DNA of 6,050 bases from Nitrosarchaeum sp. (GTDB taxonomy: Archaea; Thermoproteota; Nitrososphaeria; Nitrososphaerales; Nitrosopumilaceae), in NCBI GenBank assembly GCA_013140415.1, contig JABFSW010000190.1:1-6050 (forward strand). The letters are read 5' to 3'. Positions 1-5,077 of this stretch are shown in pieces. The stretch's first letter is position 1. Every line of letters begins with the position of its first letter. The position numbers and the translations under genes are program-made. The notes under the pieces were generated by a model that searched no databases, was not told the origin of the DNA, and worked only from the letters and a program-made list of their open reading frames with translations.

Positions 1-30
1 GTCTTTGATTACATTTTTTACTGCTGACAT
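1..30 (-). CDS. rps3: 30S ribosomal protein S3, N-terminal fragment (cut by window edge)
   Basis: Only the first ten codons are inside the window, reading MSAVKNVIKD on the minus strand. The identification rests mainly on position: in archaea and bacteria rps3 directly follows rpl22, and here the ATG lies one base after the rpl22 stop (TAA-C-ATG). A strong Shine-Dalgarno AGGAG (38-42) sits seven bases upstream, inside the rpl22 coding end, so the two genes are likely translationally coupled. S3 is a KH-domain protein at the mRNA entry site of the small subunit. The fragment is too short to show the KH domain, so the call is an inference from gene order and the N-terminal sequence. Confidence 0.8.
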   Translation of the reverse strand, partial: MSAVKNVIKD

Positions 31-31
31 G

Positions 32-490
32 TTATATCTCCTGTGCCACCAATTCTACATGTGTCAATACATTATTTTTTGGAGTAGCGCTTCCCATTGC
101 TCTTGGAATAAATCTTTTTACAATAACTCCTTTGTGTACTGTAGCGTTTACAATTCTTAATCTATCTAAATCCATTCCCTTGTATTCTGCATTTGATTCC
201 AAGTTGTCTAGTACCTTGATGAATTCTTTGACTGTTTTTTGTGGATATCGTCCTGACATCATTCCAGGATCTGATCTGTGTCCAACTTGATTATTGAATC
301 TTTTAAATGCAATTGCTCTTTTTTTGTTAACTACTGCTTGCAAGTAATCTCTTGCTCTTTCAATTGAAAGTCCCTTTATTGCAACAGCCACTTCACGAGC
401 ATGTTTGTGTGAAATGTCTTTTTCTCTTAGTGAAGAACGTACATGTTTTGTTGCATCAAAATTTTGAAATGCGTATTTGAATCTGCCCAT
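32..490 (-). CDS. rpl22: 50S ribosomal protein L22 (archaeal uL22)
   Basis: This is large-subunit protein uL22, which binds 23S rRNA and sends a beta-hairpin along the exit tunnel. The 152-residue product begins MGRFKYAFQ and carries the archaeal/eukaryotic signatures SHKHAREVAVAIKG, NQVGHRSDPG, SGRYPQKT and FIPRAMGSATPKN, ending with the THVELVAQE strand. Length matches archaeal members at about 150 residues. I chose ATG at 488-490. An in-frame GTG at 497-499, overlapping the rps19 stop as GTGA, would add three residues (MID). The ATG is favoured because archaeal L22 usually starts close to this point and a weak GTGAT lies just ahead of it, while the GTG has no SD. It lies five bases after rps19 and one base before rps3, clearly within the operon. 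Confidence 0.96.
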   Translation of the reverse strand: MGRFKYAFQNFDATKHVRSSLREKDISHKHAREVAVAIKGLSIERARDYLQAVVNKKRAIAFKRFNNQVGHRSDPGMMSGRYPQKTVKEFIKVLDNLESNAEYKGMDLDRLRIVNATVHKGVIVKRFIPRAMGSATPKNNVLTHVELVAQEI

Positions 491-495
491 ATCAA

Positions 496-891
496 TCACT
501 TTAATGGCACATAGAGACTGGATCTTGATGCTCCAACACCTGGTGCACCATGTGAGACTCTTTTGTTTGTAATTACATATTCACCCAGATAATGACCAAT
601 CATTTCAGATCTTAATAGAACTGGAGTGAATTCTTTTCCCGAGAAAACATTTACTGTAACACCTACCATGTATGGTAGAATAATCAAATCTCTAGAATGA
701 GTCTTTATTGGATTCTTTGGTTTTCCTGCTTTTGCAGATTTTATTTCCTCGATCAACTTTCTCTTATCATCTGTAATTCCTCTGGTAAGTGATCGTCTTT
801 GTCTTGAATTGAATATTTGGAATAATTTCTCTAATGACATGTTGTCTAGCTCTTCTTTTGGCAATCCACGATATAGAAATTCTTTGACCAT
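496..891 (-). CDS. rps19: 30S ribosomal protein S19 (archaeal uS19)
   Basis: This is small-subunit head protein uS19, next to the A-site and the B1 intersubunit bridges. The product is 131 residues, usual for archaeal/eukaryotic S15e-type S19 and longer than the bacterial form. It starts with the archaeal extension (KEFLYRGLPKEELDNMSLEK), passes through an Arg-rich stretch (SRQRRSLTRG), and ends with the family core HSRDLIILPYMVG, then SEMIGHYLGEYVITNKRVSH and the Gly/Arg tail GAPGVGASRSS. The ATG has the best SD in the window: GAGGAG at 899-904 with a seven-base spacer. The gene follows rpl23 after 44 bases, where rpl2 would normally sit. The SD lies inside a 13-codon mini-ORF (893-934). Confidence 0.97.
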   Translation of the reverse strand: MVKEFLYRGLPKEELDNMSLEKLFQIFNSRQRRSLTRGITDDKRKLIEEIKSAKAGKPKNPIKTHSRDLIILPYMVGVTVNVFSGKEFTPVLLRSEMIGHYLGEYVITNKRVSHGAPGVGASRSSLYVPLK

Positions 892-892
892 C

Positions 893-934
893 TTATTTCT
901 CCTCTGTTAGTATTGATGAAATTTCATTGTCCAT
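893..934 (-). CDS. 13-codon mini-ORF between rpl23 and rps19 (speculative)
   Basis: A complete reading frame MDNEISSILTEEK fills the gap between rpl23 and rps19. Its ATG lies one base after the rpl23 TAA, and its TAA lies one base before the rps19 ATG. An AGGA about ten bases upstream could serve as ribosome binding site, and the two GAG codons near its end form the rps19 SD. If translated, ribosomes would pass from rpl23 through this ORF straight into rps19, which would suggest a coupling peptide. I know of no family for it. A gap this short could be open by chance, and it might simply be an SD-bearing spacer. Confidence 0.22.
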   Translation of the reverse strand: MDNEISSILTEEK

Positions 935-935
935 A

Positions 936-1202
936 TTATAGCATTCCTATCTTTGTGGCTAAATCTCTAGCTTTTTCTGTAGTTTCAAACTGGACAAATG
1001 CCTTCTTACCATAAATTGTTCTTGCTGTGTTTACATTGGTGGCTTTTTGATTGTATAATGCATCTACAGCTTCTATTATCTGTGGTTTACTTGCTGCTTT
1101 ATCTACAATAAAACAAATCTTACTTTCATTTTCAATCATAGCAAATGTTTTTTCAGTGATGTATGGTTTCAAAATGATTTTACTTGCTTGATCTACATTC
1201 AT
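936..1202 (-). CDS. rpl23: 50S ribosomal protein L23 (archaeal uL23)
   Basis: This is uL23, at the polypeptide exit of the tunnel, where it contacts SRP and the translocon. The 88-residue product has the short archaeal form: an ILKPYITEKTFAMIE opening (the usual P-x-x-TEK signature), a central FIVDKAASKPQIIEAVDALY, and NTARTIYGKKAFVQF before the last strand and helix. It lacks the long N-terminal extension of eukaryotic L23a. The ATG overlaps the rpl4 TGA as ATGA (1199-1202), and a GGTGA SD (1210-1214) sits seven bases upstream within the end of rpl4, so translation is probably coupled. The next gene would normally be rpl2, but here it is rps19. Confidence 0.96.
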   Translation of the reverse strand: MNVDQASKIILKPYITEKTFAMIENESKICFIVDKAASKPQIIEAVDALYNQKATNVNTARTIYGKKAFVQFETTEKARDLATKIGML

Positions 1203-2011
1203 CGTGTTTTCACCATTAATTCTAGATGTATTGATTTTATTTTTGCAATTTCTTCGATTGCTGCTTTTGAATAAACTGTTAATCTAATAGGATCAGAACC
1301 AGGTGCTAGATCTAATACACTCAAGTCTTTAACTGCTCTTACTTCTACTCCTGGCAGTGTGCCACATGCTTTACTTATTTTTGATGAATCTTTTGTAACA
1401 AACAATACACTCTTTCCAACTTTTTTACTTCTTCCTCTAAGTGACGCCTTTCCAGTACGTGGTTTTCTTGCTTGTAATCTTTCGACATCTTTCATAAGAT
1501 TTAGATCTTCCAATACTTTAGACATTTGACTTGCTTTTGAAATCGATTCTATGTCATTTGATACTATGATTGGAAATGACTTGATATCTTCTACTTTGTG
1601 ACCTCTTGATTGTATCAAATCTTTTGATGCTGTTGCAGCTATTGCAGAACACAATGCCAATTTATTTTCTTTTTTATTTAATTTCTTGAAAATTACTTTC
1701 TCTACAATTGGAGGATGAGCCTGTCTTCCACCCCTTACTGATGCAACACCACCAGCTTGACCTTGTCTTCCGCCCCCACCACCTTTCATTTTTGCAATAC
1801 GTGCTGTATGTTGTCCTGTTGGTGGATCGTTTGATCTTGCTACTACGTCCATGCCTGCAGTTGGATGTCTTCCCTGTGGTTGGAATTTATGCGAAGTTAG
1901 ATTTGTGAATGCTTTATGAATTAGTTCTGCTCTAAACGGAGTTGAAAATATTAGTGGCAGTTCAACTTCACCATCTTTAGTTCCTGTTATTGTAAATGTT
2001 GTTGTTTTCAT
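1199..2011 (-). CDS. rpl4: 50S ribosomal protein L4 (archaeal/eukaryotic uL4)
   Basis: This is uL4, which folds on 23S rRNA and extends a long loop into the exit tunnel near the constriction. The 270-residue length is normal for archaea. The extended loop is visible at about residues 45-102 (GRHPTAGMDVVARS, then a five-glycine run at 77-81 and GRQGQAGGVASVRGGRQAHP), rich in Gly and Arg as expected. The globular domain follows, with KPRTGKASLRGRSKKVGKS and a Rossmann-like end (SVLFVTKDS, then the family's LAPGSDPIRLTVYSKAA). The ATG shares one base with the rpl3 stop (TAATG at 2009-2013). A GAGGT SD (2021-2025) lies nine bases upstream, inside the end of rpl3. Confidence 0.97.
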   Translation of the reverse strand: MKTTTFTITGTKDGEVELPLIFSTPFRAELIHKAFTNLTSHKFQPQGRHPTAGMDVVARSNDPPTGQHTARIAKMKGGGGGRQGQAGGVASVRGGRQAHPPIVEKVIFKKLNKKENKLALCSAIAATASKDLIQSRGHKVEDIKSFPIIVSNDIESISKASQMSKVLEDLNLMKDVERLQARKPRTGKASLRGRSKKVGKSVLFVTKDSSKISKACGTLPGVEVRAVKDLSVLDLAPGSDPIRLTVYSKAAIEEIAKIKSIHLELMVKTR

Positions 2012-3003
2012 TATATTACTACCTCTAAAATATTTGGCTTGGTAATTTTTACTGGTGCATTTCTAATTTGGCTTCTTAGTTTGATTAACCTTCTATATGT
2101 TCCTGGAACTGACCCTTTTAGAATAATGAAATCTCCTTTTACTAAGCCAAAATGTTTGTATCCGCCATCTGGGTTTATTTTTATCTGGTTATTTTCTGTA
2201 TTGCCCATCATCATAATTCTTTTATCGTATTCTGTTCTTTGATGGAATCCCATTTGTCCTGCTCTTGGAACTGAATACATGACGTTTGATGGTGAAATTG
2301 GACCTAGTGAAGCGACTTCTCTCACTGTTTTTCTTGATTTGTGTTGTTTTTTCTTGACTCCGAATCTTTGTATGACTCCTTGCCAACCTTTGCCTTTTGT
2401 AATTGCTGCAACATCTATAGTTGCACCTGTTTCAAAAATTTGATCAATCTTAATTTCTTTTCCTAATAATTCTTTGACATGTGTAAATTGTTTTTTAACA
2501 TCTCCGCCGCTAACTAATGCTTCAAAGATGTATGGCTTTTTTTGTTCTAATCCTGCAGCACGTGGTGATACTGCAACTATTGCAAAAATTTCTTTGACTC
2601 TGCCAAGCATTTTTTCTGCATTTTCAATTGCTCCTTCTTTGTTTTTTAAATTAATTTCTTTTGAGATACTTTTTGGAAATTCATCTGCATATACATCAAA
2701 TTCGGCATGTAATCCATAATGATCTTTTGAATAGCCTCTAATTCCTAGTATTGACACTGGTGGAGTAACTAAAACTGTTCCAAGACTAACCAGTTGTTTT
2801 CCTGCATTTGGAGTTTTTTCACGATCATCTATGGTTACTATTTGTACACACCCTGCCTTGAAACCACAATGTGCTAAAATTTTTGGCTCATTTGAATTGT
2901 TTTTTGGCCATGATCTGATTCTTGCTTCCATACTTTTGGCACGTCCCCTTGGATAGTATGCAGCGCTTCCTCTACGTGGTTGAGCATATTTTCTATGTCC
3001 CAT
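2011..3003 (-). CDS. rpl3: 50S ribosomal protein L3 (archaeal/eukaryotic uL3)
   Basis: This is uL3, a large-subunit assembly protein with extensions that reach the peptidyl-transferase centre. The 330-residue length is typical for archaea. The N-terminus GHRKYAQPRRGSAAYYPRGR matches the family's SHRKFEAPRHGS-like opening. The central-loop motif is FGVKKKQHKSRKTVREVASL followed by GPISPSNVMYSVPRAGQMGF and HQRTEYDKRI. At residue 236 an isoleucine occupies the position where related archaeal and eukaryotic proteins, as I recall them, have the W-finger tryptophan (GPWxPxxV or AWHPxxV). No SD precedes the ATG, unlike the downstream ribosomal genes. A TATA-like box about 32 bases upstream suggests a leaderless or very short-leader message, making this the first gene of a promoter unit. 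Confidence 0.97.
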   Translation of the reverse strand: MGHRKYAQPRRGSAAYYPRGRAKSMEARIRSWPKNNSNEPKILAHCGFKAGCVQIVTIDDREKTPNAGKQLVSLGTVLVTPPVSILGIRGYSKDHYGLHAEFDVYADEFPKSISKEINLKNKEGAIENAEKMLGRVKEIFAIVAVSPRAAGLEQKKPYIFEALVSGGDVKKQFTHVKELLGKEIKIDQIFETGATIDVAAITKGKGWQGVIQRFGVKKKQHKSRKTVREVASLGPISPSNVMYSVPRAGQMGFHQRTEYDKRIMMMGNTENNQIKINPDGGYKHFGLVKGDFIILKGSVPGTYRRLIKLRSQIRNAPVKITKPNILEVVI

Positions 3004-3031
3004 GGATAAATCGAAATCGTCTTCAACCGTC

Positions 3032-3038
3032 TAATAAA
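3032..3038 (-). promoter_or_regulatory. Putative TATA box for the rpl3 ribosomal operon
   Basis: On the minus strand the sequence reads GGTTTATTAG, containing TTTATTA. Its centre lies about 32 bases from the rpl3 ATG. With the usual archaeal TATA-to-start distance of 25-28 bases, transcription would begin about 4-7 bases before the ATG. This agrees with the absence of an SD in front of rpl3. The preceding microprotein gene ends at 3099, so the promoter sits in the intergenic gap. Confidence 0.5.
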
Positions 3039-3055
3039 CCATGTGAGATATGGTT
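3037..3055. repeat. Inverted repeat AACCAT-N7-ATGGTT at the rpl3 promoter
   Basis: The two six-base arms are AACCAT (3037-3042) and ATGGTT (3050-3055), separated by seven bases. The left arm abuts the putative TATA box, covering the BRE side, so a bound dimer there could block or recruit TBP/TFB. The perfect arms are short, so chance is possible. Operator function is inference. Confidence 0.3.
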
Positions 3056-3080
3056 AACTTGCTAAAATTGTTAGGTTAAC
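3052..3080. repeat. Direct pair of GGTTAAC boxes, 22 bases apart
   Basis: GGTTAAC occurs at 3052-3058 and again at 3074-3080, a 22-base period, about two helical turns. The GTTAAC core is palindromic. Both copies lie upstream of the putative rpl3 TATA box, and the first overlaps the right arm of the inverted repeat at 3037-3055. Same-face spacing is what paired regulator sites would show, but the pair is short and the region is AT-rich. Confidence 0.25.
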
Positions 3081-3098
3081 GAACTATTTCAATTATGA

Positions 3099-3209
3099 TC
3101 AAGGTACTATCAATTTATTTGCAAAATTCCAAATCGTTATTCCACCAATGATTATTCCTACTACCCCTAACCCAATTGCTAAAATTAAGAAATTTCTTTT
3201 TTCAGCCAT
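3099..3209 (-). CDS. 36-residue single-span membrane microprotein
   Basis: The reading frame runs from ATG at 3207-3209 to TGA at 3099-3101. It encodes a charged start (MAEKRN), a continuous hydrophobic segment of about 20 residues (FLILAIGLGVVGIIIGGITI, residues 7-26), then WNFANKLIVP. This looks like one transmembrane helix with a short soluble tail. Glycine pairs within the helix could allow packing against a partner. It starts nine bases after the methyltransferase stop on the same strand, so it is probably cotranscribed. A GGT-containing stretch about 12 bases upstream is too distant to be a good SD, and re-initiation after the methyltransferase stop is plausible. I recognise no family. 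It is too short for most gene callers, but the clean amphipathic layout and tight spacing make it more likely real than chance. Confidence 0.6.
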   Translation of the reverse strand: MAEKRNFLILAIGLGVVGIIIGGITIWNFANKLIVP

Positions 3210-3218
3210 GTTTTTGTT

Positions 3219-4031
3219 TTAACCTATTCTATGTGAATTAATTATTGATAATGTTCCTAGAATTGCTTCTTCCAAACGTACTGTTTCCGTTGCTTGATTT
3301 GGAAAGAAGTTTAATGTTTTAGCATTTTGAATATTTTTCATTTTACCGCCAAGTATTTCATGCACTCCTTTTTCAGGCGAACCAAAAACTACCAAAATTG
3401 GAGTATCTGAACCTAGGTATTTTGTTAGTTGCTCTTTTGTGGCTGTCTTTCCTTTTTTTGATGTTATGATTGTATTTCCTTGCCATTCAGTTAATAATGA
3501 AAATAAACTTGCTCTCTCTTTTACTGTAAATCCCCAATACATTGGAGCTTCACTCCTTTGAATTTCTTTAACTGAAAAATCTGGGTATCCAGTTTTAAAC
3601 TGAACAGTTACCCTCTTCCCGACATTTTCTTTTCCAAAAAATGGTATCAACTCATTGATTCCAACATCGACAAATCGTTTGCCTTTGATACTTACTACAA
3701 CTCCTTCTCTTACATCTCCAGCGTTTATTTTTTTAGGATTTGCTGGTGTTGAGTGACTAGGAATTTTCAATGGCAGTAAAACACCTGCAAATTTTAATTC
3801 GTTCATTTTTGGAAAGAGTCTTCTTCGTAAAAATTGAGGTGTTTCTAAATATTTTAAAATAGTTACAAGTAAATTTCCGTCTTCTTTGTAGTTTCCTTCT
3901 TGATATACATAGATAGTATCTATTTTAAAAATTGCACAAGCTCTAGCGAGAACGGATATCTTTCTAGTCTTATCAAGTTTTAAGGATTCATCAGATAATG
4001 CCGATTCTGGAATTGCAACAGATATTTTCAA
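3219..4031 (-). CDS. SPOUT-class RNA methyltransferase of the DUF171/COG2106 family (C9orf114-like)
   Basis: This is a probable S-adenosylmethionine-dependent RNA methyltransferase with the trefoil-knot (SPOUT) fold. It belongs to the archaeal/eukaryotic family typified by MTH1 of Methanothermobacter and human C9orf114/SPOUT1, whose members are linked to rRNA uridine N3 methylation. The specific target here is an inference. The N-terminal half-domain (residues 1-85) contains SVAIPESALSD and KTRKISVLARACAIF. An OB-like insertion follows at about 85-160 (GDVREGVVVSIKGKRFVDVG). The knot-forming C-terminus has VVFGSPEKGVHEIL (214-227) and FPNQATETVRLEEAILGTLS (243-262). The more usual NQG reads NQA here. 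The start is TTG at 4029-4031: only two codons separate it from an upstream stop, the next in-frame ATG is residue 76, and the family begins near this point. It lies 32 bases after psmA. Its closeness to rpl3 is also seen in Methanothermobacter. Confidence 0.9.
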   Translation of the reverse strand: MKISVAIPESALSDESLKLDKTRKISVLARACAIFKIDTIYVYQEGNYKEDGNLLVTILKYLETPQFLRRRLFPKMNELKFAGVLLPLKIPSHSTPANPKKINAGDVREGVVVSIKGKRFVDVGINELIPFFGKENVGKRVTVQFKTGYPDFSVKEIQRSEAPMYWGFTVKERASLFSLLTEWQGNTIITSKKGKTATKEQLTKYLGSDTPILVVFGSPEKGVHEILGGKMKNIQNAKTLNFFPNQATETVRLEEAILGTLSIINSHRIG

Positions 4032-4063
4032 AGTAATTTAATCACATATTTAGTTGTAAAATA

Positions 4064-4801
4064 CTATTTCTTTTCATGAGGATATTTTTCTTTAGCTGTT
4101 TTTGCATATTTTGCTATTTGTTCATCTGATACTAATTCAAATAAACCTGTTTTTGATTTGATTTGTGCCATTCTAATGTGACTTGTTCCTTCTTTATCTT
4201 CACTTGATAGATAAATTGCTGCAGATGCTAATATCGATGCATCATCTAGAGATAATTCCTTCTTGTATGTTTTCTCTAGAAAATCAGTTACTTGATCTGA
4301 ACCTGAACCAATTGCAATTGCATCATATGAAATGTAAGTTCCGCTTGGATCTGTTAGGTAAAGCTGAGCATTATTGTTAACTACTCCACCTAAAATTAAT
4401 GCAACTCCAAAAGGTCTTACTCCTGCATATTGTGTAAACTGTTGACATTGATCAGCTAAATGTTTTGCAATTGTTTCAACTTCTACTGCTTCATCATAAA
4501 TCATCTTATTACTTTGAGAAAAGAATCTTGCATTATCCACTTGGCTTCGGGCATCTGGGATATATCCAGCAGCAGCTACTCCCACATGATCATCAATTTG
4601 AAATATTTTTTGAGCAATATCTGTTATCTGTAATTTTCTTGGTTTTTCTTCCACCGCAATTACAATTCCTTCTTTGGATTTTATTCCAACTGCAATTGTT
4701 CCTCTTCTTACAGTTTCAATGGCATATTCTACTTGATAAAGTCTACCATCTGGTGAAAATACCGTGATTGCTCTATCATAACCTTGTTGTGCAGGAAGCA
4801 T
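4064..4801 (-). CDS. psmA: 20S proteasome alpha subunit
   Basis: This is the non-catalytic alpha subunit forming the outer rings and gate of the archaeal 20S proteasome, where AAA+ unfoldases dock. The 245-residue product has the diagnostic N-terminal helix and gate GYDRAITVFSPDGRLYQVEY (7-26) and RRGTIAVGIK (32-41). Lys65 in IAQKIFQID corresponds to the pocket lysine (Lys66 of Thermoplasma) that receives HbYX tails. The YAGVRPFGVALILGG stretch and IAIGSGSDQVTDFLE are also typical. The C-terminus is lysine-rich (KEKYPHEKK). No SD precedes the ATG, while TATA-like sequences do, so translation is probably leaderless. It starts a minus-strand unit with the SPOUT methyltransferase and the microprotein. 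In many Euryarchaeota psmA instead heads the exosome superoperon with SBDS and rrp genes, none of which are seen here. Confidence 0.98.
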   Translation of the reverse strand: MLPAQQGYDRAITVFSPDGRLYQVEYAIETVRRGTIAVGIKSKEGIVIAVEEKPRKLQITDIAQKIFQIDDHVGVAAAGYIPDARSQVDNARFFSQSNKMIYDEAVEVETIAKHLADQCQQFTQYAGVRPFGVALILGGVVNNNAQLYLTDPSGTYISYDAIAIGSGSDQVTDFLEKTYKKELSLDDASILASAAIYLSSEDKEGTSHIRMAQIKSKTGLFELVSDEQIAKYAKTAKEKYPHEKK

Positions 4802-4820
4802 TTGATTTCAGTGCTTTGAA

Positions 4821-4832
4821 AGTTTAATTAAA
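4821..4832 (-). promoter_or_regulatory. Putative psmA TATA box (leaderless geometry)
   Basis: The minus strand reads TTTAATTAAACT here, with its centre about 25 bases upstream of the psmA ATG, the spacing of a leaderless archaeal promoter. That agrees with the missing SD. A second TATAAATT on the same strand (about 4853-4860) would give a leader of roughly 28 bases and is the alternative. The core is near-palindromic, so it could also fire on the plus strand. Confidence 0.45.
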
Positions 4833-5042
4833 GCGTTACTTGTCTTTACTAAAATTTATACGTGATAATAAATCAGGCTCAATCTTCAAGTAATACAGTA
4901 GATCATGGGATTTTAATAAAAGTTATTTTTGTTTTCTGATTAAATTAAATAGATGGTATGCTTTTTTCTATAAAAATTGTGCTTTAATCTATGTTTCATT
5001 TCAATAGAACAGTGTTTTCTTAATACAAAGCAAAAAATCCAA

Positions 5043-5054
5043 GAAAGTTTAATT
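5043..5054 (+). promoter_or_regulatory. Putative TATA/BRE for the DUF371 gene
   Basis: GAAAGTTTAATT contains a purine-rich BRE-like part followed by TTTAATT. The box centre is about 27 bases before the ATG at 5078, so transcription would begin at or next to the start codon. No SD is present before that ATG, which supports a leaderless message. Confidence 0.5.
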
Positions 5055-5077
5055 TGAGTTTGACTATTTATACTGCC

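Larger units (their letters stand above)
4802..5077. other. Divergent intergenic region between psmA and the DUF371 gene
   Basis: This 276-base stretch is very AT-rich and separates two divergently transcribed genes. It holds the psmA promoter near its left end and the DUF371 promoter near its right end. The 12-base sequence GAAAGTTTAATT occurs at both ends (4818-4829 and 5043-5054) in the same orientation. I see no convincing protein gene, tRNA or stable stem-loop in the middle part. The longest ATG frame I found there is 19 codons on the minus strand and has no support. Confidence 0.6.

Noticed and set aside
491..499. Three-residue N-terminal extension of L22 from a GTG at 497-499
   Set aside because: The GTGA overlap with the rps19 stop is attractive, but there is no SD, and L22 normally begins near the downstream ATG at 490.
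1708..1908. Plus-strand 66-residue frame opposite rpl4
   Set aside because: It is antisense to the highly conserved L4 gene, its composition mirrors L4 codons, and it has no promoter or SD.
2039..2719. Two plus-strand frames (2039-2242 and 2474-2719) opposite rpl3
   Set aside because: Both lie wholly inside the L3 gene on the other strand. Their apparent hydrophobicity comes from reading AT-rich Lys/Ile codons in reverse.
4183..4767. Two plus-strand Leu/His/Gln-rich frames opposite psmA
   Set aside because: Their low-complexity composition is typical of antisense shadows, and they lie inside the certain psmA gene.
4940..4999. 19-codon minus-strand basic ORF in the psmA/DUF371 intergenic region
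   Set aside because: It has no SD, no well-placed TATA box and a length easily reached by chance.
5054..5077. Eight-residue extension of the DUF371 protein from a TTG at 5054
   Set aside because: The TTG abuts the putative TATA box and would be upstream of the predicted transcript start. The family N-terminus matches the ATG at 5078.
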